The notes beneath the pieces were generated by a model, which made no database searches, had not been told where the DNA came from, and worked only from the letters and a program-made list of their open reading frames with translations. Position numbers and translations under genes: made by a program. 64,000 bases of DNA, from contig JAETNS010000006.1 in the NCBI GenBank assembly GCA_021772015.1, positions 18,098 to 82,097 on the forward strand. The letters are read 5' to 3'. Below are positions 55,131 through 63,851 of the stretch, piece by piece. The number at the start of each line of letters is the position of its first letter. Positions within the stretch are counted from its first letter, which is position 1. Source of the DNA: Prevotellaceae bacterium. GTDB lineage: Bacteria; Bacteroidota; Bacteroidia; Bacteroidales; Muribaculaceae.

Positions 55131-56605
55131 ACAGCCGGGGAGGGACTTCCATCTCGGCAAAGGTTCTGAAAATCATGGGCCTTTTCAGTGGAGTACAGAT
55201 TGTCACGATCATCTGCTCCATCATCCGTACAAAGCTTGTCGCAATATGGCTCGGGCCTGTCGGCATGGGCCTTTTCGGCCTTTACAACTCCGTACTCGAC
55301 ACTATCAGTGGAGTCACGCAGATCGGCACCGGCACCGGGGTGGTGAGGGAGCTGGCGGTCTCGCCCCGCAAGAATCTCCCCAAACTGGTCACTGTTGTCA
55401 GACGCTGGGGATGGGGGCTCGGTCTGGCCGGAGCATTGCTGACCCTGCTCCTCTCACCGGTGTTGAGCAGTGTGACTTTTGGCGACGGGGATCACATATG
55501 GGGATTCATGATACTTTCGGCGGCTGTTCTGCTGCTGACATTGAGCAACACGGAAGGAGCGGTCTTCCAAGGGCTTAAGCGTTACAAGAGCCTTGCGAAA
55601 GCCACAGTCGGAGGAGCGATAGCCGGACTGGCGCTTTCCGTCCCGATGTATTATTTCTGGGGACTTGACAGCGTCATCCCCTCCCTTCTTGTCTACGCTC
55701 TCGCCACATGGATCTGCCGTGGACTTTTCCGTGAAAAGGTCGCTCGGCCTGATCAGCCGATCGGAGCCAGAGACACATTACTGACAGGCCGAAGCTTCGC
55801 CATGCTCGGACTTTACATGACGATAACCGTGTTCGCCACCAACGCTGTGTCGTATATCTTCATGTCATACCTCAACCGTGTGGCCGGGACAGAAACCGCC
55901 GGGCTATATCAGGCCGGATTCACCCTTGTCAACCGCTATGTCGGACTGGTGTTGGTGGCTATCGGGATGGAATATCTGCCGCGCCTGTCGGAGGTCAGCC
56001 ATTCGCCACACAGGATCGAACTTTTCCTGACCCATGAGATAACTCTCATAATGCTTGTGATGTTTCCAGTCGTCACGGTCTTCATAACTGCCGACGAACT
56101 GATTGTCAGACTGCTATACGACAGACCTTTCCTTGTGATGCTGCCTTTTGTCACATGGGCCGTGATCGGCACGGTGTTCCGCGCGTGGTCATGGTGTCTG
56201 GCCTACGTGATCCTTGCCAAAAGCGACGGAGTGACCTATCTTGTCACCGAACTTCTGTCTGCGGCAGTCGCCATCGGCCTGAACATCATCTTTTACAACC
56301 GTTGGGGCATCGCCGGACTGGGCTACGCCTATACAGTTTGGTATCTGTTCTACCTCACAGAGATATGGGTAGTATGCCGCAAACGTTACCGGCTGACAGT
56401 CAGACGTAACGCGATCATGTTTCCTGCCGCCGTGTTCCTGATATGCGCCGGAGCGGCTATATGCAGGTCAATAGCCGGATGGGGCGGAGGATTGCCGTTC
56501 GTGATGATTTCCCTGATCGTCAGTGCTGTCGGCCTGAGACAATTGCTCGGACTGTCGTTCAGAGATATGTTTGAAAAATTTGTCAGACCCGCGAAAAAAG
56601 TTTAA
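55115..56605 (+). CDS. Wzx-like polysaccharide flippase (MOP superfamily)
   Basis: 496 aa, about 14 hydrophobic helices. It opens with the Wzx/RfbX pattern ISAKVLKIMGLFSGVQIVTIICSIIRTKLVAIWLGPVGMGLFGLYNSVLD. MOP exporters of this class flip undecaprenyl-linked O-units or related lipid-linked sugars across the inner membrane. No polymerase or glycosyltransferase lies beside it. It overlaps the EnvC-like gene by 16 bp, a placement also common in other Bacteroidetes, so it is probably a core-genome flippase rather than part of a capsule locus. Confidence 0.9.
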   Translation: MAPQINSRGGTSISAKVLKIMGLFSGVQIVTIICSIIRTKLVAIWLGPVGMGLFGLYNSVLDTISGVTQIGTGTGVVRELAVSPRKNLPKLVTVVRRWGWGLGLAGALLTLLLSPVLSSVTFGDGDHIWGFMILSAAVLLLTLSNTEGAVFQGLKRYKSLAKATVGGAIAGLALSVPMYYFWGLDSVIPSLLVYALATWICRGLFREKVARPDQPIGARDTLLTGRSFAMLGLYMTITVFATNAVSYIFMSYLNRVAGTETAGLYQAGFTLVNRYVGLVLVAIGMEYLPRLSEVSHSPHRIELFLTHEITLIMLVMFPVVTVFITADELIVRLLYDRPFLVMLPFVTWAVIGTVFRAWSWCLAYVILAKSDGVTYLVTELLSAAVAIGLNIIFYNRWGIAGLGYAYTVWYLFYLTEIWVVCRKRYRLTVRRNAIMFPAAVFLICAGAAICRSIAGWGGGLPFVMISLIVSAVGLRQLLGLSFRDMFEKFVRPAKKV

Positions 56606-56610
56606 CTTTG
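56579..56610 (+). promoter_or_regulatory. Consensus promoter of rsmA (inside the flippase 3' end)
   Basis: TTTG (56579-56582), 20-bp spacer, TAACTTTG (56603-56610). The -33 half is within the flippase coding sequence. Leader to the ATG at 56642 is about 25 nt. Confidence 0.82.
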
Positions 56611-56641
56611 CGTTAAACAAGCTCTGAAAGCCATTACATCC

Positions 56642-57418
56642 ATGAATGTACGTCCGAAAAAGGCCCTTGGCCAACATTTCCTGACCGACCTGTCTGTGGC
56701 CGAGAGGATAGCGTCCACCCTTGATGAATACAAGGGGCTGCCGGTTGTCGAGGTAGGCCCCGGAATGGGCGTGCTTACCCGTTTTTTGCTTGAAAAAGGC
56801 CATGACGTGACGGTCGTGGAGCTTGACGGCGAGAGCGTCGACTATCTCAACACCAATTTCCCGGCACTGGCAGGGAGAATCGTCGCCGCTGACTTTCTGC
56901 GGCTCGACCTCGACAAGCTTGTGCCGGGCGACGGGAAATTCTGCCTGATAGGCAATTACCCCTACAACATATCCTCCCAGATATTTTTCCATGCCCTCGA
57001 TTGGAAAGACCGAATAATTTGTTGCTCCGGGATGCTCCAGAAAGAGGTCGCCCAGCGGCTCGCCGCCCCTCCGGGGACGAAAGCCCGCGGAATCCTAAGC
57101 GTGTTGTTGCAGGCCTGGTATGATATCGAATACCTCTTCACCGTCGACGAGCATGTCTTCAATCCCCCTCCCAAAGTAAAATCAGGGGTGATCAGGCTGG
57201 TGCGCAACGACGTGACTGACCTTGGATGTGACCCGGCGAGATTCAAGGCTGTCGTCAAGACCACATTCGGCCAACGGCGAAAGACCATCAGAAACTCTAT
57301 AAAACCCCTTCTTCCCCCCGGATCCCCTTTGCCGGAGACTCCGATGATGGCAATGAGACCCGAACAGCTGTCGGTCGGACAGTTTGTCGAGCTCACCAAC
57401 CTGCTTGACCGATCCTGA
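56642..57418 (+). CDS. rsmA: 16S rRNA A1518/A1519 dimethyltransferase
   Basis: 258 aa. RKKALGQHFL-type N-terminus (RPKKALGQHFLTD), SAM-binding VEVGPGMGVLT, acidic VVELDGE, and the catalytic IGNYPYNISS motif. RsmA/KsgA dimethylates two adenines of helix 45 late in 30S assembly. It has its own promoter and is followed by mgtE after 29 bp, a pairing seen in other Bacteroidetes. Confidence 0.96.
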   Translation: MNVRPKKALGQHFLTDLSVAERIASTLDEYKGLPVVEVGPGMGVLTRFLLEKGHDVTVVELDGESVDYLNTNFPALAGRIVAADFLRLDLDKLVPGDGKFCLIGNYPYNISSQIFFHALDWKDRIICCSGMLQKEVAQRLAAPPGTKARGILSVLLQAWYDIEYLFTVDEHVFNPPPKVKSGVIRLVRNDVTDLGCDPARFKAVVKTTFGQRRKTIRNSIKPLLPPGSPLPETPMMAMRPEQLSVGQFVELTNLLDRS

Positions 57419-57447
57419 AATATAACTTTCTCCTCCAACAACTGAAA

Positions 57448-58809
57448 ATGAAGGAATTCGACGAGGATTTCCTCGAAAAAATAAAAGGTATCATAGAGGC
57501 GCGCGACGAGGCTGCAGCCCGACGCGAGCTGGAGGAGATGCACCCGGCCGACATCGCCGAGCTGTATCAGGACCTTGATCTGGCCCAGGCGGAATATCTC
57601 TACAAACTGCTTGACGGCGACAAGGCCGCCGCCGTCCTGATGGAACTCGACGAGGATGACCGCCGAAAGCTCCTCAGCGACATGGATCCGGAGGAGATCG
57701 CCCGCCTCTATATCGACCATCTCGACTCTGACGATGCCGTCGACCTTATCCAGGATCTTGACAAGGAGGACCGCGACGAGGTCTTGTCTCACATCGACGA
57801 TGTTGAGCAGGCCGGAGACATCATCGACCTGTTGAAGTATGACGAGGACACCGCCGGCGGTCTCATGGGAACCGAGATGCTCGTTGTCAACGAAAACTGG
57901 TCGATGCCTGAGTGTATCAAGCAGCTGAGAATGCAAGCCGAGGATATGGACGAGGTCTATTACGTCTATGTCGTCGACAATGAGGACCGTCTGCGAGGCA
58001 CTCTCCCTCTTAAGAAGCTTATCACCCACCCCTCGGTCTCGAAGATCAAGAATGTCATGGAGACCGATCCCGTGGCGGTAAAGACCGACATGCCGCTTGA
58101 CGAGGTGGCCATCGACTTCGAGAAATATGACCTCGTGGCCATGCCGGTGGTTGACTCCATAGGCCGCCTGGTGGGGCATATCACAGTCGATGACGTGATG
58201 GACCGCGTACGCGAGTCATCCGAACGAGACTACCAGCTGGCATCAGGTCTCTCGCAGGATGTCGAGTCTGACGACACGATCTGGCAGCAGACCCGCGCCC
58301 GTCTTCCCTGGCTTCTTATCGGGATTCTCGGAGGAATCGGCAACTCACTTATCCTTGGCAATTTCGAGCAAGGATTCGCTACAAATCCGGCGATGGCGCT
58401 CTTCATCCCCATGATCGGCGGCACCGGCGGCAATGTCGGAATCCAGTCATCGGCGATCGTTGTGCAAGGTCTTGCCAACGGGTCGCTCGACCTCAAGGAT
58501 ACCGGCCGTCAGCTTTTCAAGGAGGTCGGTGTAGGCTTGGTCAACGGACTCATCATCTCCCTGATAGTCTTCATCTACAACATTTTCAGTCTGTCGCCTT
58601 GGAATCCGACAACATTGGCGGTCTCCCTGTCACTGATGGCGGTGGTCTTGTTCGCGTCGATATTCGGCACTTTCGTGCCTCTCACCCTCGAACGCTTCAA
58701 GATTGATCCGGCACTCGCCACCGGGCCGTTTATCTCAATCACCAACGACATCATCGGCATGCTGATCTACATGTTGATCTCATCAGCCTTGATGAACGCG
58801 TTTACCTGA
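57448..58809 (+). CDS. mgtE: Magnesium transporter MgtE
   Basis: 453 aa. An acidic N-domain (~1-130, superhelical HPADIAELYQDLD repeats), two CBS domains (~135-255; YVVDNEDRLRGTLPL, MPVVDSIGRLVGHITVDDV) and five transmembrane helices (~285-453) with the conserved NP and PMIGGTGGNVGIQSSA pore segment. It lets Mg2+ enter the cell and closes when cytoplasmic Mg2+ fills the N/CBS sites. No leader riboswitch is seen in the 29-bp gap; gating is at protein level. Confidence 0.96.
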   Translation: MKEFDEDFLEKIKGIIEARDEAAARRELEEMHPADIAELYQDLDLAQAEYLYKLLDGDKAAAVLMELDEDDRRKLLSDMDPEEIARLYIDHLDSDDAVDLIQDLDKEDRDEVLSHIDDVEQAGDIIDLLKYDEDTAGGLMGTEMLVVNENWSMPECIKQLRMQAEDMDEVYYVYVVDNEDRLRGTLPLKKLITHPSVSKIKNVMETDPVAVKTDMPLDEVAIDFEKYDLVAMPVVDSIGRLVGHITVDDVMDRVRESSERDYQLASGLSQDVESDDTIWQQTRARLPWLLIGILGGIGNSLILGNFEQGFATNPAMALFIPMIGGTGGNVGIQSSAIVVQGLANGSLDLKDTGRQLFKEVGVGLVNGLIISLIVFIYNIFSLSPWNPTTLAVSLSLMAVVLFASIFGTFVPLTLERFKIDPALATGPFISITNDIIGMLIYMLISSALMNAFT

Positions 58810-58835
58810 CACCAATCAAGTACCCCAATTCCGCA

Positions 58836-59321
58836 ATGGACTTTCTTCACTCGGTAGAGTTTTATGTCATAATCCTGTTGGTGGCCGCTCTGGCTGTCGG
58901 CATAATGGCTATGCCCTCGGGTCATGGCCCGGTAGAGACCGACTTCTCGGAGGGATTTTTATCATATAACCCGGATCTGACTGACCTGACCCCGCGCATA
59001 GAGATCGAATGCCTCTCCGACGGCACAGTCAAGATAACCCGTGTGGGACTCCCCGAGAATCTCGATTCCGCCGCGACCGCAGCCCTCGCCCTCACCCGTA
59101 AGGGATTTGACATCACCGCCGAGGAGAGGCTGACACCAGCCTCCCGCGCCCTGCTCTCCTCCGAGACAATACAGGTGAACACTGCGGTGTATCTCATAGG
59201 GGGACTCGCCCATGAGCGGTACCATCTGAAATTCAACTCCGATTCCACCTCATCGTTCACCGCCCTGACCTTTATGAACCGTCCGGGACTCCGTTCCACC
59301 CGCATTTTCCGCCAGGCATGA
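58836..59321 (+). CDS. Small membrane-anchored protein of unknown function
   Basis: 161 aa. One N-terminal helix (FYVIILLVAALAVGIMAM), then an extracytoplasmic beta-rich domain (RIEIECLSDGTVKITRVGL, NTAVYLIGGLAHERYHLKFN). The C-terminal part carries a conserved-looking GGLAHERYHLKF segment. It lies 26 bp after mgtE and overlaps the TPR-AraC gene at ATGA, so it may be read with either. I do not recognise a family. Confidence 0.7.
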   Translation: MDFLHSVEFYVIILLVAALAVGIMAMPSGHGPVETDFSEGFLSYNPDLTDLTPRIEIECLSDGTVKITRVGLPENLDSAATAALALTRKGFDITAEERLTPASRALLSSETIQVNTAVYLIGGLAHERYHLKFNSDSTSSFTALTFMNRPGLRSTRIFRQA

Positions 59322-60865
59322 CCCCATATCAACATATGTTTCCTGATATGAAAAAAATACTGCTATGGTTATTGGTGGTGATGACAATTCCGACGATCCT
59401 TAGCGGGAAAGTCGTGAAGGAGGATTCACTACGCCAGGCGATGGTTCTGAAAGCCCAGACCTTACGCAACATGAGTCCGTCAGGGGATATTGTCAACCGG
59501 CTGAGGGCTATCACAGACAGTCTTGGAGCGGATGGCCACGATGACTATTATTTCGCGTCGCGGAATGTGCTGATAGATCAGCTGTTCGGCGACAACAGAT
59601 TTGCGGAAGCCGACGCGGAGGCGATAAAGATGGAGGAGGAAGCCTTGCGGGCTGCCAATCCCACGGCAAGAGCCATGAGCCACCGTGTCCGTGGCCAGAT
59701 GTTCTTCAAATTGTCACAGCCCTACCGCGCGATGGCAGAACTTGACACTGCTCTGTCACTGACCCCTGATTTCCGTGTCAGCCTGAACACATTCTCCACA
59801 GGGGCAAGTATCAACGAGTGGAGGGCGATTGTCGGTGCTCAATTGAGCGACACAGCGTCGGTCTCCGACGCGCGACGGCGTTACATCCGGGCTGTGGAAT
59901 ACTGGTGCGGGAAAGGATGGGAAGAACCGTCACGCCATTTCGCGGTCACAGCCCTGGCGTTCAAAGCGGAGGAAGCGACGGATCCCCGACAGGCGGCCGA
60001 AATACTCGACAACGCGGCGGGAATGATTGATCCCGCCCTGCCGGCAAGGGCCTATGAGCATTACTACAAGGCCAAGTCACTCTTTGATGCCCGCAACGGA
60101 GACTTTGACGGAGCTATCGCCGCTGTTGACACTCTCCTTGCCACGCATGCAGATTTTCCTTGGTTCTATCTCGATGATCTGAAACTGCGCGCGTCCATAC
60201 TTCATCAGGCCGGTCGACACGATGAAAGCGCAGCCGACTATGAACGTCACGCGGCTTTGCGCGATTCCCTCGCCACGGAGCAAGTCAGCAACCAGCTCGC
60301 TGATCTTACCGCGCTTTACCACACCGAACTTCAACAGGAACACCAACGGGCCTCGACATACCGGCTCATAGCCCTGGGAGGGATCGCAATCCTTTTGTTG
60401 ATATTGCTGATCGTCTCCCTTATGGCCATGATAAACCAGCGGAAGCGCAACCGACTGCTGGTCGAGCGTCTGCGGGAGCTTGACCGTCAGTCGCAAGTCT
60501 CATCGCAATCCATCTCCGAACCACGCCAGGAGAACGATATCGAGAAGCTTGACCGCCATATGATCACCCACCGCCCATATATCGATCCTTCGTTCGGCAG
60601 GCAGGAGCTTGCCCGCGCCACAGGATTGGGAGCGGAAACCATCAGCCGGATCATTCGGGAGGCCCGAGGGACAACAGTATTGGGATATATAAACGGCCAT
60701 CGGCTCGACGAGGCACGTCGTGTCCTGGAGTCCGATTCAACGGAAACTCTGACGGAAATCGCCACGAGGCTTGGCTTCGGGACACTGCGGACATTCCAAC
60801 GCACTTTTTCCGAACGCTTCTCGATGCCCCCCTCGCGATACCGCTCTCTGGCGCGGGAAAAGTAG
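59318..60865 (+). CDS. Transmembrane TPR-AraC-type transcriptional regulator
   Basis: 515 aa from 59318, or 505 aa from the ATG at 59348 (MKKILLWLLVV), which gives a normal signal peptide/anchor and is preferred. Residues ~40-340 are a TPR-type periplasmic sensor (MFFKLSQPYRAMAELDTAL; ASILHQAGRHDESAADYERHA). A transmembrane helix lies at ~345-368 (LIALGGIAILLLILLIVSLM). A linker and an AraC helix-turn-helix domain at ~405-515 follow (DPSFGRQELARATGLGAETISRIIRE; LTEIATRLGFGTLRTFQRTFSERF). It should bind DNA from the membrane in response to a periplasmic signal. The gap to the next gene carries a direct repeat suited to such a regulator. Confidence 0.88.
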   Translation: MTPYQHMFPDMKKILLWLLVVMTIPTILSGKVVKEDSLRQAMVLKAQTLRNMSPSGDIVNRLRAITDSLGADGHDDYYFASRNVLIDQLFGDNRFAEADAEAIKMEEEALRAANPTARAMSHRVRGQMFFKLSQPYRAMAELDTALSLTPDFRVSLNTFSTGASINEWRAIVGAQLSDTASVSDARRRYIRAVEYWCGKGWEEPSRHFAVTALAFKAEEATDPRQAAEILDNAAGMIDPALPARAYEHYYKAKSLFDARNGDFDGAIAAVDTLLATHADFPWFYLDDLKLRASILHQAGRHDESAADYERHAALRDSLATEQVSNQLADLTALYHTELQQEHQRASTYRLIALGGIAILLLILLIVSLMAMINQRKRNRLLVERLRELDRQSQVSSQSISEPRQENDIEKLDRHMITHRPYIDPSFGRQELARATGLGAETISRIIREARGTTVLGYINGHRLDEARRVLESDSTETLTEIATRLGFGTLRTFQRTFSERFSMPPSRYRSLAREK

Positions 60866-60896
60866 AAATTGTCGCGTCTGACCCCGAAATTGTCGC
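60865..60896 (+). promoter_or_regulatory. Probable AraC-type operator: 11-bp direct repeat, 21-bp period
   Basis: GAAATTGTCGC occurs at 60865-60875 and, identically, at 60886-60896. The 21-bp period (two helical turns) is the usual spacing of tandem AraC-family half-sites. The downstream copy ends about 9 bp before the expected -33 position of the next promoter. The first copy touches the regulator's stop codon. Confidence 0.7.
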
Positions 60897-60929
60897 CCTC
60901 GCAACCGGCTATATTCATGCGCTTTGGGG

Positions 60930-60937
60930 TAATTTTG
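60930..60937 (+). promoter_or_regulatory. -7 element of the GLUG lipoprotein operon (no -33 box)
   Basis: TAATTTTG ends 4 bp before the ATG at 60942. No TTTG-like sequence lies at the -33 distance (CCGG there), consistent with an activator-dependent promoter. The transcript would start at or within 2 nt of the ATG. Confidence 0.6.
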
Positions 60938-60941
60938 CGAC

Positions 60942-63851
60942 ATGAAACCAATCTATCGCTTACTTGCTTCATTCATCATCGCCACTGCGCTGCTCCCGGG
61001 TTGCAGCGACGACATTCCTCAACCCGGAGAAGACTCGGAGGAACACCCCGACGAGTATGTCGGAGCTACAGGCAACTTCACTTTCGGGCCGGAGGTCAGA
61101 GGATTCAATTATGAGAATTTCACTCTCAAGCTGAAAGCCCCTGACGGGAGCATCATCTCCCGCAAAGGACGACACATCCGCCATCATGAGATATCCGATT
61201 TCAACATGGAGATCGGACTGGCAGACGGGGTATATGACATGCTGTATCTCGAATACGCCACGGCCGAGAATCCCGCGCTCGCCGAACTCGCGGATGAGTT
61301 TCCTGTCTCACAATACGGGCTGGGGACCAGGGTCAGCGTCAAGGATGGCCGGATAACGGTCCTTGACAGCTACGATGAAGATATCGAGCTTTTCGGGGAA
61401 GGGACTGCTGAAAGCCCATACAGAATAGAATCTTACCACCATCTGCAGAAGCTCGTCCAATATGTGAACAGCGAGGAGACAAACTCAAACATCACCAAGG
61501 ACACATATTTCGAACAGACGGTAGACATCGACATGTACCAAGCCTCAAAAGAGGCCGACAAACGTTATGGGTGGCTACCGATCGGAGCATCAACCACCCG
61601 TCCTTTCCGAGGTCATTACAAGGGGCGGGGCCTGACACATCTGCTTATCGACCGTCCGCACACGGCCGGGGTAGGTCTTTTCGGCTTCGTCCATAATGCC
61701 GCCATCTCCGGCATAAGGGTCAAAGACTCCGAAATATCGGGCAACTTCGCCGTGGGGGCAATAGTTGGGGCATCCATAATGTCCGGCCAAGACCGTGGAT
61801 TCCTCTCCCTGACAGGCTGCCGGATCGAAGGCAGCTTCATAACCGGATCTGAAGAAAGCGCGTCTGTCGGAGCACTCGCCGGAGCGATAGACATGAATTC
61901 CCGCGCCCTGCTGCAGGACTGCATTTCCGACGGCAACGAGGTCTCCGCGACTTATAACGCCGGCGGACTCCTGGGGGGCTGCGGCCTCTACTCATATACC
62001 AGTTTCAACAACTGCACAAACTCATCGACCATCAAGGCTGACTTCTCCGGCGCGGGAGGATTGGCCGGGACATGCGACACGGTGTATGTGGCCGCATCAC
62101 ATAACTCAGGAAATATCACCGGGGCTGCCGCCCCACGAGACCGTGAGAAAGCGATCGGCGCAGGGGGGCTGCTGGGGGGCGGCAATATCGCCACCATCAC
62201 CTCCAGCGACAACTCCGGCAAAGTCAACGGATATGCCGGTGTGGGTGGCCTGCTGGGCAGCACCCGCATCAAGGGTAGCGCCACAGATGCCTACATGTAT
62301 GGCAACGTCATGCTGCGTTACAGCTATAACACCGCCGACATCTCCGGCACCGACTGCGTCGGAGGTATCGTCGGAGAGTCACAGACAGGCTGTTACGCCG
62401 TGTACAACACAGGTAATGTCACAGGCTCGCGCTATGTGGCCGGTGTGGCCGGATGCACCTCCATAGCCGTGGTACACAATGCGATAAATACCGGTGAGGT
62501 CTCGGGACGCGACTATGTCAGTGGTATCATCGGCAAAACCACATTCGGATCTGTCGCTCTAAACCACAACTACGGAAAAGCCACAGCCACCGGCACCCAC
62601 TTGGGTGGAATCATCGGCTTGGCGGGAAACAACACCATCATGCACCATTGCGGCAACTACGGCCTGCTCGACTCCAAAGGAGCCGGGCCTGTCGGAGGAC
62701 TCATCGGAGAGGTGGGCGATCCGCGTGTGTGGACAGGGATGAACATCGCCGAGTGTGTGGTGGGTGTGCTTGAGATGGGAATGAGCGTACTTGGTCCGGT
62801 CATCGCCATTGGAGAACATGTGGTAGAAGGCTTTTCCCATGCATTCGCCATCTTCCTGAAAGTGTCGGAGATAGTGGCCGACGCGTCGCTGCTGGTCACC
62901 GACACCGGATTGCTCGGAACCGGCGTGTATGAAATGGTCGCTGAAAGCGAAGTCGCCGCCATGAGCGAAGAGCTGAGCGTGAAATGTCTCGACATCAACG
63001 TCAAGATAAAATCCGACATGTCGGGTATCAGACGCAACGCCTCGGCCAACGTCGGAGATTTCGATCCGGCATGTCTTAAGGATGGCTATGTGGAAGCCGT
63101 GGAGTCGACATTGGATTATTATGAGACCGAAGGAAACGACGAGAAGTTCAATGGCATGATAAACCTCACCCGCGAGGAGCGCGAGGAGGCCCTTGAGAAA
63201 AGCCATCACACAAGCGAGGTAATCCACTCGGCTATAGCGGGAGTGTGCATTCTGGTGGGGACAGTCGCCGCCGTGGGAGGCGCGGTGGCCTCAGGAGGAG
63301 CAGCGGTGCCCTTCATAGTGGCCGGCTCACTCGCCTCTTTCGGAGGAGGCCTCAACGCGATCCTCAAAAGCTCGATGGAGTTCGAGGAGAATGTGGTGGT
63401 GATCTCCCAATGTGTCAACACCGCCGACATAAAGGCTGTCTCTGGTAATGCCGGAGGACTTGTAGGGCGGCTCCAGGACGCAAGCATCATGCGCGACTGC
63501 ATCAACACCGGCAACGGCCCCGGATTCGGCCGTCCGTTCGCCCACCATTGCGGCTCTGTCACCGACATCAGGCATGTGATCTCCCTGTCAGAGGATTTCG
63601 ATTCGTGGGAGCGGCCTTACGACTACCAGACTGCGGTCTACTCGGCGGTGGTCTACAAGGCGGGAGCAACCAAAGACGACAGCAAAGGAAACGTGTCGGT
63701 GCTCGACGCGGCTGATATAGCTCGCCCGGAGAGCTACACCAAACGTTCCTCCGACTGGGTGATCGGTACCGACGACAATTCCAAATGGAAATTCGGCTCG
63801 TCGGCCTCCAACAAATTCCCCATACCTAACTTCTCTGAAATGCGAAAATGA
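60942..63851 (+). CDS. 969-aa surface lipoprotein with GLUG-type beta-helix and helical insert
   Basis: Lipoprotein signal with lipid Cys at 21 (ALLPGCSDD). Residues ~30-150 are a beta-sandwich-like N-domain (FTLKLKAPDGSI). From ~155 to 595 come GLUG-type repeats predicting a beta-helix (VGLFGFVHNAAISGI, GVGGLLGS, CVGGIVGES, YVSGIIGK, HLGGIIGLAG, VGGLIGEVG). Residues ~596-822 interrupt the helix with alpha-helical segments: hydrophobic 603-650 and a Gly/Ala-rich stretch ~761-812 (GVCILVGTVAAVGGAVASGG ...). One more GLUG unit (AGGLVGRLQDASI) follows, then a C-terminal tail. Adhesin-like surface exposure is likely; the insert looks membrane-active (inference). Overlaps the next lipoprotein at ATGA. 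Confidence 0.8.
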   Translation: MKPIYRLLASFIIATALLPGCSDDIPQPGEDSEEHPDEYVGATGNFTFGPEVRGFNYENFTLKLKAPDGSIISRKGRHIRHHEISDFNMEIGLADGVYDMLYLEYATAENPALAELADEFPVSQYGLGTRVSVKDGRITVLDSYDEDIELFGEGTAESPYRIESYHHLQKLVQYVNSEETNSNITKDTYFEQTVDIDMYQASKEADKRYGWLPIGASTTRPFRGHYKGRGLTHLLIDRPHTAGVGLFGFVHNAAISGIRVKDSEISGNFAVGAIVGASIMSGQDRGFLSLTGCRIEGSFITGSEESASVGALAGAIDMNSRALLQDCISDGNEVSATYNAGGLLGGCGLYSYTSFNNCTNSSTIKADFSGAGGLAGTCDTVYVAASHNSGNITGAAAPRDREKAIGAGGLLGGGNIATITSSDNSGKVNGYAGVGGLLGSTRIKGSATDAYMYGNVMLRYSYNTADISGTDCVGGIVGESQTGCYAVYNTGNVTGSRYVAGVAGCTSIAVVHNAINTGEVSGRDYVSGIIGKTTFGSVALNHNYGKATATGTHLGGIIGLAGNNTIMHHCGNYGLLDSKGAGPVGGLIGEVGDPRVWTGMNIAECVVGVLEMGMSVLGPVIAIGEHVVEGFSHAFAIFLKVSEIVADASLLVTDTGLLGTGVYEMVAESEVAAMSEELSVKCLDINVKIKSDMSGIRRNASANVGDFDPACLKDGYVEAVESTLDYYETEGNDEKFNGMINLTREEREEALEKSHHTSEVIHSAIAGVCILVGTVAAVGGAVASGGAAVPFIVAGSLASFGGGLNAILKSSMEFEENVVVISQCVNTADIKAVSGNAGGLVGRLQDASIMRDCINTGNGPGFGRPFAHHCGSVTDIRHVISLSEDFDSWERPYDYQTAVYSAVVYKAGATKDDSKGNVSVLDAADIARPESYTKRSSDWVIGTDDNSKWKFGSSASNKFPIPNFSEMRK

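Noticed and set aside
56962..58179. 405-codon open frame on the - strand opposite rsmA/mgtE
   Set aside because: It is antisense to two clear genes, and its His/Val/Leu-rich composition comes from the reversed acidic MgtE N-domain.
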